NCBI GenBank assembly: GCA_035624785.1
Contig: DASPQV010000010.1
Span: forward strand, 1-64,000
Source of the DNA: JAJZNI01 sp035624785
GTDB lineage: Bacteria; Chloroflexota; Dormibacteria; Aeolococcales; Aeolococcaceae
Length of the DNA stretch: 64,000 nucleotides
Direction: 5' to 3'
Part shown: piece by piece, positions 17,429-26,464 of the stretch
Numbering within the stretch: position 1 is the first letter of the stretch
How the letters are laid out: each line of letters opens with the position of its first letter
The notes under the pieces: generated by a model
Database searches by the model: none
What the model was told of the DNA's origin: nothing
The model's input: the letters and a program-made list of their open reading frames with translations, nothing else
Made by a program: the position numbers and the translations under genes

Positions 17429-17490
17429 CGCCGAGAGCCGAGACCGAGAACCGTCGCCGAGAGCCGAGACCTGATAGCCGCGCCGAGAGC
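17429..17490. repeat. 26-bp tandem repeat, about 2.4 copies
   Basis: The block CGCCGAGAGCCGAGACC starts at 17429 and again at 17455, and CGCCGAGAGC starts at 17481, giving an exact 26-bp period. It lies between the hydrolase and SRPBCC genes. No function is visible. Confidence 0.7.
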
Positions 17491-17575
17491 TCCCGCGCCG
17501 CCATCGGCGGGCCTGCCACGCCGGTGAGGTCAGCCCGCCATACTCCTCACGAGGGCACCCTGGGAGGCCGCTGCC

Positions 17576-18115
17576 ATGGCACACATCACCGTGAAGCGCG
17601 ATATCGAGGCGCCGGTGGAGGCGGTGTTCGGCTACGTCGACGACCATCGCCACACCACCAAGTACATGCGGGGGCTGACCCTCTGGTCGCCCACCACCGA
17701 CCTGGTCCACGGCAAGGGCGCGGAGTTCGAGGTGGTGATGAGGGCGGGGCCGGCGAACCTGCGCTCAGTCGTCCACATCAGCGGCTGGACTGAGAACCGC
17801 ACGATAGCCTGGCGCTCGATTGACGGCTTCAAGCAGAGCGGGCGCTGGGGGTTCAGCCGTCGCGGCGACCAGACGGAGGTCACCCTGGACCTGGAATACG
17901 AGTTCGGAGGGGGGATCGCGGGGCGGATGCTCTCTCGGGTCGCCGAACCCGCCTTCCGCCACAACCTGGAGCAGTCCGTGGTGGCGCTCAAGCAGCTCAC
18001 CGAGAGGCTCCGCCCGGCAGGCGCCCGGCGCGCCCCGGCGAAGCCGGCGGCACCGGTCACGGCGGGGGCGGCGGCCAAGCGCGCCCCGACCCGGCCGCGG
18101 AAGCCGTCGCCTTGA
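17576..18115 (+). CDS. SRPBCC-family (polyketide cyclase/START-like) protein
   Basis: A 179-residue protein with one SRPBCC domain (residues 1-145): ITVKRDIEAPVEAVFGYVDD is the typical first strand and helix, GKGAEFEVV and RTIAWRSIDGF are mid strands, and a long C-terminal helix (FRHNLEQSVVALKQLTERL) closes the ligand cavity. Such domains bind hydrophobic ligands or act as cyclases/dehydratases. The last 35 residues are an Ala/Pro/Lys/Arg-rich tail like those of nucleoid- or membrane-associated proteins. Its position behind lipid genes hints at a lipid-like ligand, which is inference. Confidence 0.8.
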   Translation: MAHITVKRDIEAPVEAVFGYVDDHRHTTKYMRGLTLWSPTTDLVHGKGAEFEVVMRAGPANLRSVVHISGWTENRTIAWRSIDGFKQSGRWGFSRRGDQTEVTLDLEYEFGGGIAGRMLSRVAEPAFRHNLEQSVVALKQLTERLRPAGARRAPAKPAAPVTAGAAAKRAPTRPRKPSP

Positions 18116-18359
18116 GGCCGGCAACCGACCCGGGGCCTGTCCGGACGCGGACGGGTGCGGCCCGTGGCGGTGGGCGACGTTCACATCCCCGCTCTGAAGG
18201 TCGTCTACCCGGTGACCCCAAACCTACCCCCGAGCCGGCGCACTGGCCGGTCCTGTCCCCGGTGTCCTGACCGGTCGAGGCGAGCTCGGGGCGACCGGGG
18301 AAGCCTGGGGGCGGCTGTCGCCGCCCGCCACAAGTTGCGGACGCTCATGTCCCAAACCC

Positions 18360-18765
18360 GGTGCGGGCCTGACCGGGCCCATGACTCAGATGCAGGCGGT
18401 CTGGAGCAGCCACCACGTCCTCGCCCCGGTGGCGCAGGGCTCGGTCGACCACACCCCCGCCATCTTTGCCATCGACCCGGCGGCGACGAGCGGTTCCTCC
18501 GGCTGACTGGAATATGCCGGCATCCCCCAGCAGGCTAGAGATCCTCGCGAGCGCGGTCCCCCAACTGCTGCCCTCCCGCCCGAGGGTGCTGCCGGTTACC
18601 GTGGCTGGCCATTCAGCCCTGGCCCGGTCAGCCTGTCGCTGGTCGCCGTCGATGAGGCGCCGACCGAGCCGTCCGCCGGCAGTGCCGTCGACCCTCTGGA
18701 CCAGGCAGGGGCACTCCTCTACCCCGCGCCATCGATGGCGGTGGCAGGGTGGCCCCGGTGTGGCA
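18360..18765 (+). pseudogene. Redoxin/SCO1-like protein relic
   Basis: Pieces of a thioredoxin-fold (SCO1/TlpA-like) protein are readable in successive frames. From ATG 18381: MTQMQAVWSSHHVLAP, then VDHTPAIFAIDPA (frame 1). Then ERFLRLT (frame 3), then LEILASAVPQLLPSRPRVLP in a third frame, and finally SPGPVSLSLVAVDEA. At least three frameshifts separate them, and the N-terminal CxxC half is missing. It fills most of the 660-bp gap between the SRPBCC and AraC genes. Family assignment rests on the DHTPAIFxIDP block and is moderately sure. Confidence 0.5.
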
Positions 18766-18776
18766 CGATCTCATCC

Positions 18777-19226
<450 letters not shown>

Positions 19227-19231
19227 CCGCC

Positions 19232-19642
19232 ATGGACATCACCATCCACGCGAGCTTCCTCCCCCACGACGATCCGGACGCCTCCCTGGCCTTCTATCGC
19301 GACGCCCTCGGCTTCGAGGTCCGCAGCGATGTCGGGCGCGGCAGGATGCGCTGGATCACGGTCGGCCCGCCCGACCAACCCAGCACCTCGATCCTCCTGG
19401 CGCCGGCGGCCGCCGACCCCGGCATCACCGATGACGAGCGCCGCACCATCGCCGAGATGATGGCGAAGGGCACGTACGGCTGGATCCTCCTGGCCACCAG
19501 GGACCTCGACGGCACCTTCGAGCGGGTCGAAGGAAGCGGCGCCGAGGTCGTTCAGGAGCCGACCCTGCAGCCCTACGGGATCCGCGACTGTGCATTCCGC
19601 GATCCCGCCGGCAACCTGGTCCGCATCCAGGAGCTGCACTGA
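19232..19642 (+). CDS. VOC (glyoxalase/bleomycin-resistance) family protein
   Basis: A 136-residue single VOC-fold protein with paired beta-alpha-beta-beta-beta modules: DPDASLAFYRDALGFEVRSD at the front and IRDCAFRDPAGNLVRIQEL at the end, with RMRWITVGPP between. Family members bind a divalent metal; here a C-terminal Glu in the RIQEL strand is a likely ligand. It is cotranscribed with the AraC gene 5 bp upstream. Substrate unknown. Confidence 0.85.
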   Translation: MDITIHASFLPHDDPDASLAFYRDALGFEVRSDVGRGRMRWITVGPPDQPSTSILLAPAAADPGITDDERRTIAEMMAKGTYGWILLATRDLDGTFERVEGSGAEVVQEPTLQPYGIRDCAFRDPAGNLVRIQELH

Positions 19643-19847
19643 TCCGGTGGTGCGGCCGCGGCCGCTGACTGGGGGCCTCCACACCGCGCTGCGGCCGTGA
19701 GGCGACCGAAGTGAGCAGTTTTCGAGAAGCGGGACTGGCGAGCCGGACCTAGCATGACTGGCATGTGCATCCCATTCCTCCGACCTGCCTCCTCCTTGAC
19801 ATCTCGGGCGGCGCCGAGCTGCAAACTCGACACCGCCGGCCCCGGCC

Positions 19848-20015
19848 CTGCCACGACGCCGGATTCAGCGAGATGCGCTGGAGCGCCGTCGGCTCCGCTC
19901 ACCAGGCGTGCAGCTCCATCGTCGTGGAGCCACCGTCCGTCCCGTTGACCACCGGAGCCGAGCGTCGCCAGCTCACCGGAGTTGGCGCCGGTGGCGGCGA
20001 GCACCAGCCGGTTCC
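19848..20015 (+). pseudogene. VOC-family gene relic
   Basis: A short frame reads HDAGFSEMRWSAVGSAHQ, then CSSIVVEPPSVPLTTGAERRQL, split here as CSSIVVEPPS and VPLTTGAERRQL. It lines up with the MRWITVGPPDQPSTSILLAP region of the intact VOC gene at 19232 and its following DDERRTI helix. Neither the first beta-alpha unit nor the C-terminal module is present. Probably a truncated VOC paralogue; it occupies the 430-bp gap before the next gene. Confidence 0.45.
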
Positions 20016-20072
20016 ACAGGCATGATCCTGGATCCCTTGGATCCGGAAACGCCCCAACCAGGAGATCTGGAC

Positions 20073-20408
20073 ATGGCACTGCCACAGCTCATCGTCTACC
20101 CGACCAAGGACCTGGAGAGGGCGAAGCAGCTCTTCACGGCGCTGCTCGGCGCGGAGCCGTATGCTGACACGCCCTACTACGTCGGATATCGCACCGACGG
20201 CCGTGAAGTCGGTCTCGATCCGCACGGCGCGAGCAACGGTCCGATCGATTACTGGGACACTGAGGACATCGCAGCCAAGGTTGTGGAGCTGACCGGTGCG
20301 GGCTGGCAGGTCACCAGCGATCCGAGGGATGTCGGTGGGGGCCTGCTGGTGGCGCAGCTCAGCGACGGCGACGGCAGCACCGTCGGTCTGAGGCAGAGCC
20401 CAGGGTAG
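20073..20408 (+). CDS. VOC family protein
   Basis: A 111-residue VOC-fold protein: QLIVYPTKDLERAKQLFTALLGAEPYADTPYYVGY is a clear first module (given here as QLIVYPTKDLERA and LFTALLGAEPYADTPYYVGY), and DIAAKVVELTGAGWQVTSDP starts the second. AGGAG at 20060-20064 supports the ATG at 20073; the open frame continues upstream but without family sequence. It is not closely similar to the neighbouring VOC gene. It could be a resistance or lyase-type protein; function unassigned. Confidence 0.8.
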   Translation: MALPQLIVYPTKDLERAKQLFTALLGAEPYADTPYYVGYRTDGREVGLDPHGASNGPIDYWDTEDIAAKVVELTGAGWQVTSDPRDVGGGLLVAQLSDGDGSTVGLRQSPG

Positions 20409-20470
20409 AGTACGGTCGCACCGAGGAGCTCGGGCAGCGCGGCGGGGCTGAAGCAAGAGGTGGCGCCCGA

Positions 20471-21730
20471 GTGAGGCGGATCCTCTCTCCCTATCACCCC
20501 GCGCTGACCCACCCAGTGCTGCGCCGGGTGCTCGCCGGCGTGGCGCTGTCCGCCCTCGGCGATGGCATGTCGGCGGTCGCGATCGCGTGGCTGGCGCTGC
20601 GGCTGTCCCATTCGGCGGTCCTGGTGGGCGCGTCGCTCGCGGCGTACTCACTGCCGGGGGCGTTGGGGGCGGCGGTGCTGGGCCGCTGGATGCGCGGACG
20701 GAGCGGGGCACGATTGGCGCTGGCGAACGCCGTAGTTAGGGCAACAGCGCTCGGCCTGGCCGCCGCCCTCGCTCTGGCCGGGCTGCTGCATCCCTGGTGG
20801 TACGTGTGCCTGCTGGGCATCTCGTCGCTGCTCAGCGCATGGGGGCTGGCCGGCAGGTACACCCTGATCGCGGACGCGCTCCCGCCCGCCGACCGAATCG
20901 CCGGCAACACCGTGTTCGGCGTGCTCGACCAGGCGAGCCTGATGATCGGGCCGGCGCTGGCCGGGGTGGTGTCCGTGCTGGCCGGCCCGGCGGTGGCCAT
21001 CGCCGCGGACGCGGGCAGCTGGGCAGTGCTGGCGATCAGCTACGCGCGGGTGATCCCGCTGGTGGCGGCGTCCCGGCCGCCATCGCCATCGGCTCTGCCG
21101 ACGTCGCCATCCGCGTCCGCACCCGGCGGTGCCTGGTCCGTCATCCGGGCGGACCGCACGCTGCTCGGGCTGATCCTGCTGTCCTTCGTCTTCTACCTGC
21201 TGTACGGACCGGTTGAGGTGGCGCTGCCCTTCCACGTGGCGGTGGACCTCCACGGCTCAGCGTCCTTGCTCGGCACCTTCTGGGCCGTCTTCGGAGTGGG
21301 CGCGGTGACCGGCGAGCTGGCCGTGCCCTTCGTGCGCCGGCGCTGGCCGGTGTGGCCGACCATGACCGCGATCGTCCTCGGCTGGGGTCTGGCGCTGGTG
21401 CCCTTGGGTCTCCCCGCGCCGCTGTGGGTGGCCCTCCCTGCGTTCTGCGCCGGAGCGGTGATCTGGGGCCCCTGGACGTCGCTGTCGATGGCGATCTTCC
21501 AGGATGCAAGCCCGCCGTCGGCCCTGGCACCGCTGCTCGCCGCCCGCGGGTCGCTGCTGATCATCGCCTCGCCGCTGGGGACGGCCCTCGGCGGTCCGCT
21601 GGTCGCGGCGCTGGGCGCGCGCGGGACCCTGCTCGCGTCGGCCTTGGTCACCATCGTGCTCGGCGGTGCCGCGGTTTTTCTCGACCCGTCCAGGCAGCCC
21701 ATGGTGCTCGAGCCCGGGCGGCTCGGCTGA
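20471..21730 (+). CDS. MFS transporter
   Basis: A 419-residue major facilitator with about 12 hydrophobic segments, similar in layout to the enterobactin-exporter/MFS_3 type: LRRVLAGVALSALGDGMSAV at the first helix, and a WLALRLSHSAVLVGASLAAYSLP stretch, here shortened to LRLSHSAVLVGASLAAY. A central cytoplasmic loop rich in Pro/Ser (about residues 205-220) separates the halves. The start is GTG. It is probably a drug or metabolite exporter. It is 62 bp after a VOC gene on the same strand, so a resistance pair is possible. Confidence 0.85.
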   Translation: MRRILSPYHPALTHPVLRRVLAGVALSALGDGMSAVAIAWLALRLSHSAVLVGASLAAYSLPGALGAAVLGRWMRGRSGARLALANAVVRATALGLAAALALAGLLHPWWYVCLLGISSLLSAWGLAGRYTLIADALPPADRIAGNTVFGVLDQASLMIGPALAGVVSVLAGPAVAIAADAGSWAVLAISYARVIPLVAASRPPSPSALPTSPSASAPGGAWSVIRADRTLLGLILLSFVFYLLYGPVEVALPFHVAVDLHGSASLLGTFWAVFGVGAVTGELAVPFVRRRWPVWPTMTAIVLGWGLALVPLGLPAPLWVALPAFCAGAVIWGPWTSLSMAIFQDASPPSALAPLLAARGSLLIIASPLGTALGGPLVAALGARGTLLASALVTIVLGGAAVFLDPSRQPMVLEPGRLG

Positions 21731-21740
21731 GACGCGAGAC

Positions 21741-22070
21741 ATGAGCGCTCCCGACCCAGGGGGGCATCTCCTCATCGAGGTGCTCTCACCGCGCCTGGGC
21801 TCGACATTCATGAGCGACGTCATCCACGGGATCTGCGCCGTCGCCGAGGCCGCGGGTGCCAGGACCATCGCCATCCAGACCCTGGACCTCAGCGTCGGCA
21901 GCGTCCACGTCGAGAGCTTGCCGGAGTTCCATCGCCGGATCGCCTGGCACCGGGTGGCGGGATTCATCGTCCTGCACAGGGCCGTGGACGCCGGCTACCT
22001 GAAGGCCCTGCAGGAGACCGGCAAGGCCGTCGTCGGACTGACCGAGCACGTTCGTGGCTCGGGAGTCCTG
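21741..22070 (+). pseudogene. Truncated LacI/PBP1-like sensor domain
   Basis: From ATG 21741 about 105 residues read as the first half of a type I periplasmic-binding/LacI-like sensor: HLLIEVLSPRLGSTFMSDV, AAGARTIAIQTLDL and HRVAGFIVLHRAVDAGYL. After about GKAVVGLTEH the similarity stops, and the frame continues with low-complexity Pro/Gly/Arg residues to 22370, antisense to the next gene. The rest of the sensor, and any output domain, is missing. In full-length relatives such N-termini are often followed by GGDEF or other signalling domains. Confidence 0.6.
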
Positions 22071-22179
22071 TGGCTGCACCGCAGCCTCGGCAGTGAGGGA
22101 TGTCACCGAGCCGGCGACGGCTCCCCGCGCGACCTGGCAACGGCTCCGGATTCGCAGACCGGGCTCCCTCTGACCCGGC

Positions 22180-22395
22180 TCAGCCCTCCGGTCCCGCTGG
22201 CGCTGGCCTGGCCGGCCGGCCGCGCCGGGGGATCGGGCCGGCCTGGCTGGGCAGGCGGCCCGCCGACGCCAGGGCCCGGCGGAGCAGGAACTCGATCTGC
22301 GCGTTGCTGCTGCGCAGCTCGTCAGTGGCCCAGCGGGCCAGGGCGTCATGGACCGCCGGGTCGAGCCTGAGCAGGATGCTCTTGCGTTCCGCCAC
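22180..22395 (-). CDS. Ribbon-helix-helix/Arc-like small protein
   Basis: A 71-residue protein: SILLRLDPAVHDALARWATD is a strand followed by a helix, and LRSSNAQIEFLLRRAL is the second helix, the layout of Arc/ribbon-helix-helix DNA-binding proteins. The start is GTG at 22395. The Pro/Arg-rich tail may be disordered. It lies 18 bp after the SPFH gene on the same strand, so the two form an operon. Its role may be to autoregulate that operon or, less likely, to act as an antitoxin-like partner. Confidence 0.75.
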   Translation of the reverse strand: MAERKSILLRLDPAVHDALARWATDELRSSNAQIEFLLRRALASAGRLPSQAGPIPRRGRPARPAPAGPEG

Positions 22396-22413
22396 CTGAT
22401 GAGCGCCGCACCC

Positions 22414-23355
22414 CTACTGGTACAGGGAACCGGTGTTGACGACGGGCTGGGTGTTCTGCTCGCTGCAGAGCACGACCATGAGGTTGGAGACCATCGCCGC
22501 CTTGCGCTCGGTGTCGAGCTCCACGATCTCCTTCTCCTCGAGGCGGGAGAGGGCCAGCTCCACCATCCCCACGGCGCCGTCGACGATCCGCTGCCGGGCG
22601 GCCACCACCGCCTCGGCCTGCTGGCGGCGCAGCATCACCTGGGCGATCTCGGGAGCAAAGGCCAGCCGGGTCAGCCGGGACTCGATGACCTTGACCCCGG
22701 CGGGTGCCACTCGAGCGGCGATCTCGGAGGTCAGCTGGGAGGTGATCTCCTCGGCGTTCTGCCGGAGCGAGAGGACGCCGTCGCCCCGCGCGTCATAGGG
22801 GTGGCTGCTGGCCACGTGCCGGACCGCGGTCTCGGTCTGGATGTCGACGAAGCGGACGAAGTCGTCGACGTCGTACAGCGCCTGGGCGGTGTCCTCCACC
22901 TGCCAGACCACCACCGCGGCGATCTCGATCGGGTTGCCGTCCAGGTCGTTGACCTTGGCCACCTGGGTCTCGTGGTTGCGGATCCGGGTCGAGACCTTGC
23001 GCCGCTCGGTGAAGGGGTTGACCCAGCACAGCCCGGGATGGCGGATGGTTCCCGAGTACCGGCCGAAGAGCTGGACCACCCGTGCCTCCCCGGGCACTAC
23101 CGGGGTCAGCCCTCGGAAGGCGATCGAGCCCAGCACGATGACGAGCGCCCCGACGCCGATCATCACCCCACCCGGCAGGGACCCGCCGGCGCGGTTGGCG
23201 ACCACGCTGCCGCCGATCAGCAGGCCGATGTCGAGCAGCATGGCCACGATCCAGAGAACCAGCGCGGCGATGCCCGGGGCGGCCTTCCGGGCCCGCTCGC
23301 TCATCCGCGGCCGCGCGCCCGGCGGCCCCGGGATGGCGTTTGTCAGCTCGGTCAT
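22414..23355 (-). CDS. SPFH/Band-7 (stomatin-like) membrane protein
   Basis: A 313-residue protein with two N-terminal membrane helices (about residues 28-48 and 60-80) and an SPFH domain: GEARVVQLFGRYSGTIRHPG, VSTRIRNHETQVAKVND, GNPIEIAAVVVWQVEDTA and the SRLTRLAFAPEIAQVMLRRQ helix region with a long coiled tail. Such proteins oligomerise on membranes and organise microdomains or proteases. GGAGGAG precedes the ATG. The following ribbon-helix-helix gene is cotranscribed. No NfeD-type partner is present nearby. Confidence 0.88.
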   Translation of the reverse strand: MTELTNAIPGPPGARPRMSERARKAAPGIAALVLWIVAMLLDIGLLIGGSVVANRAGGSLPGGVMIGVGALVIVLGSIAFRGLTPVVPGEARVVQLFGRYSGTIRHPGLCWVNPFTERRKVSTRIRNHETQVAKVNDLDGNPIEIAAVVVWQVEDTAQALYDVDDFVRFVDIQTETAVRHVASSHPYDARGDGVLSLRQNAEEITSQLTSEIAARVAPAGVKVIESRLTRLAFAPEIAQVMLRRQQAEAVVAARQRIVDGAVGMVELALSRLEEKEIVELDTERKAAMVSNLMVVLCSEQNTQPVVNTGSLYQ

Positions 23356-23394
23356 ATTGGCTCCTCCTTGCCTGGACCTCCCAGGCCTGGTCTG

Positions 23395-23416
23395 ATACTA
23401 TCATACTGATATCAGT
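23395..23416 (-). promoter_or_regulatory. Putative promoter/operator of the SPFH operon
   Basis: A perfect 12-bp palindrome ACTGATATCAGT (23405-23416) stands just upstream of TAGTAT (23395-23400, minus strand), a possible -10 about 40 bp before the SPFH start. The AT-rich patch is unlike its GC-rich surroundings. It could be bound by the ribbon-helix-helix product. Inferred. Confidence 0.4.
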
Positions 23417-23475
23417 TTTAGCCAGGGGCGCCCACGGGGCCTGCCGCGTGGGGTTGCTGGTGAAGGAGGTGGCCC

Positions 23476-24387
23476 GTGGTCGACCGGCTTCTGGAGGTGG
23501 ACCGGCTCGCCAAGCGCTACGGAGCCGTGGCCGCGCTGGACGAGCTGAGCTTCGAGGTGGGTCCCGGCGAGATCTTCGGCTTCGTCGGCCCCAACGGGGC
23601 CGGCAAGACCACGACGATGCGGATCATCCTCGGGGTGCTGGCCGCCGATTCCGGCGGGGTTCGCTGGGCCGGCGAGCCGATCACCTTCGCCGACCGGCGG
23701 CGGATCGGCTACATGCCGGAGGAGCGCGGCCTCTACCCCAGCATGGGGGTGACCGAACAGCTGGTCTTCCTGGGCGAGCTGCATGGGATGACGCGGGACG
23801 GTGCCCGGGCCGCCGCCGCGGCCTGGCTGGAGCGGCTTGGCGTCGCCGGCCGCGGCGCCGAGCAGCTGCAGCGGCTCAGCCACGGCAACCAGCAGCGGGT
23901 CCAGCTGGTGGCGGCGCTGCTCCACTCGCCGGAGGCGCTCGTCCTCGACGAGCCATTCGCCGGCCTCGACCCGGTGGCCGTCGATGCCATGAGCGAGGTG
24001 CTCCGAGATCGTGCTTCCAGCGGGATGACGGTGCTCTTCTCCAGCCACCAGTTGGAGCTGGTCGAGCAGCTCTGCGACCGGGTCGGCATCATCCGCGCCG
24101 GCCGCATGGTCGCCTGCGGAACGGTGGACGACCTCCGCCACAGTGGTCCCGAGCGGCTCTGGGTTGACGTGCCCTCCGCTCCCGACGGGTGGGGAGCAGA
24201 GCTTCCCGGTGCGGGGCTGGTGCGCGCCGAGGGCTCGCGCCGGCTCTTCGAGCTCAGCCCCGGCATCGATGACCAGGGGCTGCTGCGGGCTGCCTTGAAG
24301 ACCGGCCCGGTGCGCGAGTTCCGGAAGGACGTGCCGAGCCTCGCCGAGCTGTTCCGCCAGGCGATGAACGAGGAGGCCGTGGCATGA
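23476..24387 (+). CDS. ABC exporter ATP-binding protein (NatA-like)
   Basis: A 303-residue ABC ATPase: Walker A GPNGAGKTTT (about residue 38), a LSHGNQQRVQLVAALLHSP signature variant (HGNQQ in place of SGGQ), Walker B ALVLDEPFAGLDP, and switch His in LFSSHQLELVEQL. The C-terminal 80 residues resemble the accessory region of Na+/drug-type exporters. GTG with AAGGAGGTGG upstream. It overlaps the permease gene by 4 bp (ATGA), forming a two-gene exporter. Confidence 0.9.
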   Translation: MVDRLLEVDRLAKRYGAVAALDELSFEVGPGEIFGFVGPNGAGKTTTMRIILGVLAADSGGVRWAGEPITFADRRRIGYMPEERGLYPSMGVTEQLVFLGELHGMTRDGARAAAAAWLERLGVAGRGAEQLQRLSHGNQQRVQLVAALLHSPEALVLDEPFAGLDPVAVDAMSEVLRDRASSGMTVLFSSHQLELVEQLCDRVGIIRAGRMVACGTVDDLRHSGPERLWVDVPSAPDGWGAELPGAGLVRAEGSRRLFELSPGIDDQGLLRAALKTGPVREFRKDVPSLAELFRQAMNEEAVA

Positions 24388-25646
24388 ACCGGGAGCCCTC
24401 TGCACGCGGCGGGCTTGGCAGCGTCCGCGCTGTATACCTGGTGGCCCGCCGGGAGTTCGTCACCCGGGTTCGCGGCAAGGTCTTCGTGATCGGCACCGCG
24501 CTCACGGTCGGCCTTCTGGCGGTTTACGCCATCCTCCAGATCACCGTCTTCGACAAGCTCAACACCACCACCACCTATCACCTGGCCTTCACGGCCCAGG
24601 CGGAGCGTCTTATCGCGCCGCTGGAGGCGTCGGGACCGAGTCTGGGCTTCCGCGTTCAGGCCACCCAGGTCAGCAACCAGGCCGCCGCGGAGCCGGAGGT
24701 GCGGGGCGGAGCCTACGACGCCCTGGTCACCGGCGACCCCACATCGCCGCTGGTGGTGGTGAAGACCCAGATCGACTCGACCTTGAGAGCTGCTCTCGAC
24801 GGCGTCGTCCGCCAGGAGGCGCTCGATGCCCAGCTCCGGGCCGCGGGCCTGAACCCCGCCGCCGTGGAGGCGCAGGTGCGCGGCGCGTCGATACACCTCG
24901 ACACCCTGCAGCCATTCAACGCCAAGAACCTCCAGCAGCCGATCATCGGCATGATCATCGCTTTCTGCCTCTACCTCTTCATCAGCCTCTACGGCACCAT
25001 CATCGCCCAGGGGGTGGTGGCCGAGAAGGCCAGCCGGGTCGTCGAGCTGCTGCTGGCGGCGGTCAGGTCGGGGCAGCTGCTCTTTGGCAAGGTGCTCGGC
25101 ATCGGTCTCGTCGGGGTGCTCCAACTGGCCATCATCGGCGGGGCGGGGCTGGCCCTCACCGTGCCCACCCACATCCTCAGCCTTCCCGGTGCGGCGCTGG
25201 GAACGGTGCTGCTCGGGCTGCTCTGGTTCGCGCTCGGCTTCGTCCTCTATTCACTCATGCTGGCCAGCACCGCATCGTTGGTGTCGCGGGTCGAGGAGGT
25301 CGGCCCCGCATCGCTCCCGGTCACCATGGTCATGGTCCTCGCGTGGCTGCTCGCGTATGTCGTCTTCATCCCCGACATCACCGCCGCCTCGGGCGGGCCC
25401 ACCCCAGCCCCGGGCATCGAGAACCTGAGCACGATCGCCTCCCTGATCCCGGTCTTCAGCCCGGTGCTGATGCCCATCCGTCTCGCCTACGGCGATGCCC
25501 CGCTCTGGCAATCGGCGCTCGCCGTATTGCTCACGCTGTCCAGCATCGCCGGGGTCACCTGGGCCGGCGCCCGCGTCTACGCCAACTCGGTGCTGCGCTT
25601 CGGAGCGCGGATCAAGCTATCCCAGGCGCTGCGGCGGGTGGCCTGA
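24384..25646 (+). CDS. ABC-2 type permease (NatB-like)
   Basis: A 420-residue membrane permease: one N-terminal helix after VARREFVTRVRGKVFVIG, a large extracytoplasmic domain (residues 50-180), then five or more helices, including IIGMIIAFCLYLFISLYGT followed by QGVVAEKASRVVELLLAAV, the diagnostic ABC-2/NatB segment. It is translationally coupled to the ATPase upstream. Substrate not predictable; NatAB-type systems export sodium, and related ones export drugs or lantibiotics. Confidence 0.88.
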   Translation: MNREPSARGGLGSVRAVYLVARREFVTRVRGKVFVIGTALTVGLLAVYAILQITVFDKLNTTTTYHLAFTAQAERLIAPLEASGPSLGFRVQATQVSNQAAAEPEVRGGAYDALVTGDPTSPLVVVKTQIDSTLRAALDGVVRQEALDAQLRAAGLNPAAVEAQVRGASIHLDTLQPFNAKNLQQPIIGMIIAFCLYLFISLYGTIIAQGVVAEKASRVVELLLAAVRSGQLLFGKVLGIGLVGVLQLAIIGGAGLALTVPTHILSLPGAALGTVLLGLLWFALGFVLYSLMLASTASLVSRVEEVGPASLPVTMVMVLAWLLAYVVFIPDITAASGGPTPAPGIENLSTIASLIPVFSPVLMPIRLAYGDAPLWQSALAVLLTLSSIAGVTWAGARVYANSVLRFGARIKLSQALRRVA

Positions 25647-25660
25647 GCCGCGGGTCCCCG

Positions 25661-26464
25661 CTATCCTCGCCGTCCCGTCACCCAGGCAACCGCGATCCAG
25701 CCGGCCAGCGTCCAGGCACCGAGCACCAGGTACGAGGTGGCCACGCCGGAGACCAGTCCGGTGGTCAGGCTCGCCCTGATGACCACCGCCATGTGATAGA
25801 GGGGCAGCCCCTCGTGGATGTCGGCCAGCCAGGTCGGGAACTGCGAGAGTGGGAAGGCGATGGGGGAGAAGAGCAGGACGACGAAGACCAGGATGTTGGT
25901 GATCAGGTTGATCACCACCGGGTTGGCGACCAGATGGGCGAGTGCCGTCCCGACCGACGCGGCCATCAGGGCGGTGAGCAGGAAGGCCGGCACCACCATG
26001 GGGGAGACCGAGAGGGGGACCCCGTAGCGCCAGGTGGCGAGCACCAGGGTCACCACGATCCCGGGCAGGGCGATCAGGGTGGTGATGGTGAGCGATGAGG
26101 CCACCTGGGCGGCGCGCGACACCGGCAGCGACCAGATGAAGTCGAAGGTGCCGGCGGTTCGCTGCGAGGAGATCAGGCTGGGCACCAGGATCAAGCCGAG
26201 CGGGAGCAGGGCGAGCGCTGGCGCACCGCTCACTATGTAGAGGAGCCCGGTCCGGGGGAGGTGGGGGACGTAGAGGCCGTAGATGATGGCCATGGCCGCG
26301 CCCATCAGGATCTGCAGCGCAACGACCATGGGAAGCCACTGGCGGTAGCTGGACAGGTCGAACCGGAGCATGAGCCCGTAGGAGCGCAGCCACCCGAGCG
26401 GGCCGCCGCGCACGGGAAGCGAGAGCCGCGGCGGAGGCGCGGTCACGACCGCTTGAACGTTCAT
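25661..26464 (-). CDS. ABC-2 type permease
   Basis: A 267-residue six-helix permease, last gene of a minus-strand ABC operon: helices at QWLPMVVALQILMGAAMAII, LALLPLGLILVPSLISSQRT and following. The SSQRTAGTFDFIWSLPVSR loop is typical of ABC-2 permeases acting on a partner. Its ATG abuts the stop of the upstream permease (26465), so they are probably made in equal amounts as a heterodimer. It converges on the NatAB-like pair with only 14 bp between stops. Confidence 0.85.
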   Translation of the reverse strand: MNVQAVVTAPPPRLSLPVRGGPLGWLRSYGLMLRFDLSSYRQWLPMVVALQILMGAAMAIIYGLYVPHLPRTGLLYIVSGAPALALLPLGLILVPSLISSQRTAGTFDFIWSLPVSRAAQVASSLTITTLIALPGIVVTLVLATWRYGVPLSVSPMVVPAFLLTALMAASVGTALAHLVANPVVINLITNILVFVVLLFSPIAFPLSQFPTWLADIHEGLPLYHMAVVIRASLTTGLVSGVATSYLVLGAWTLAGWIAVAWVTGRRG

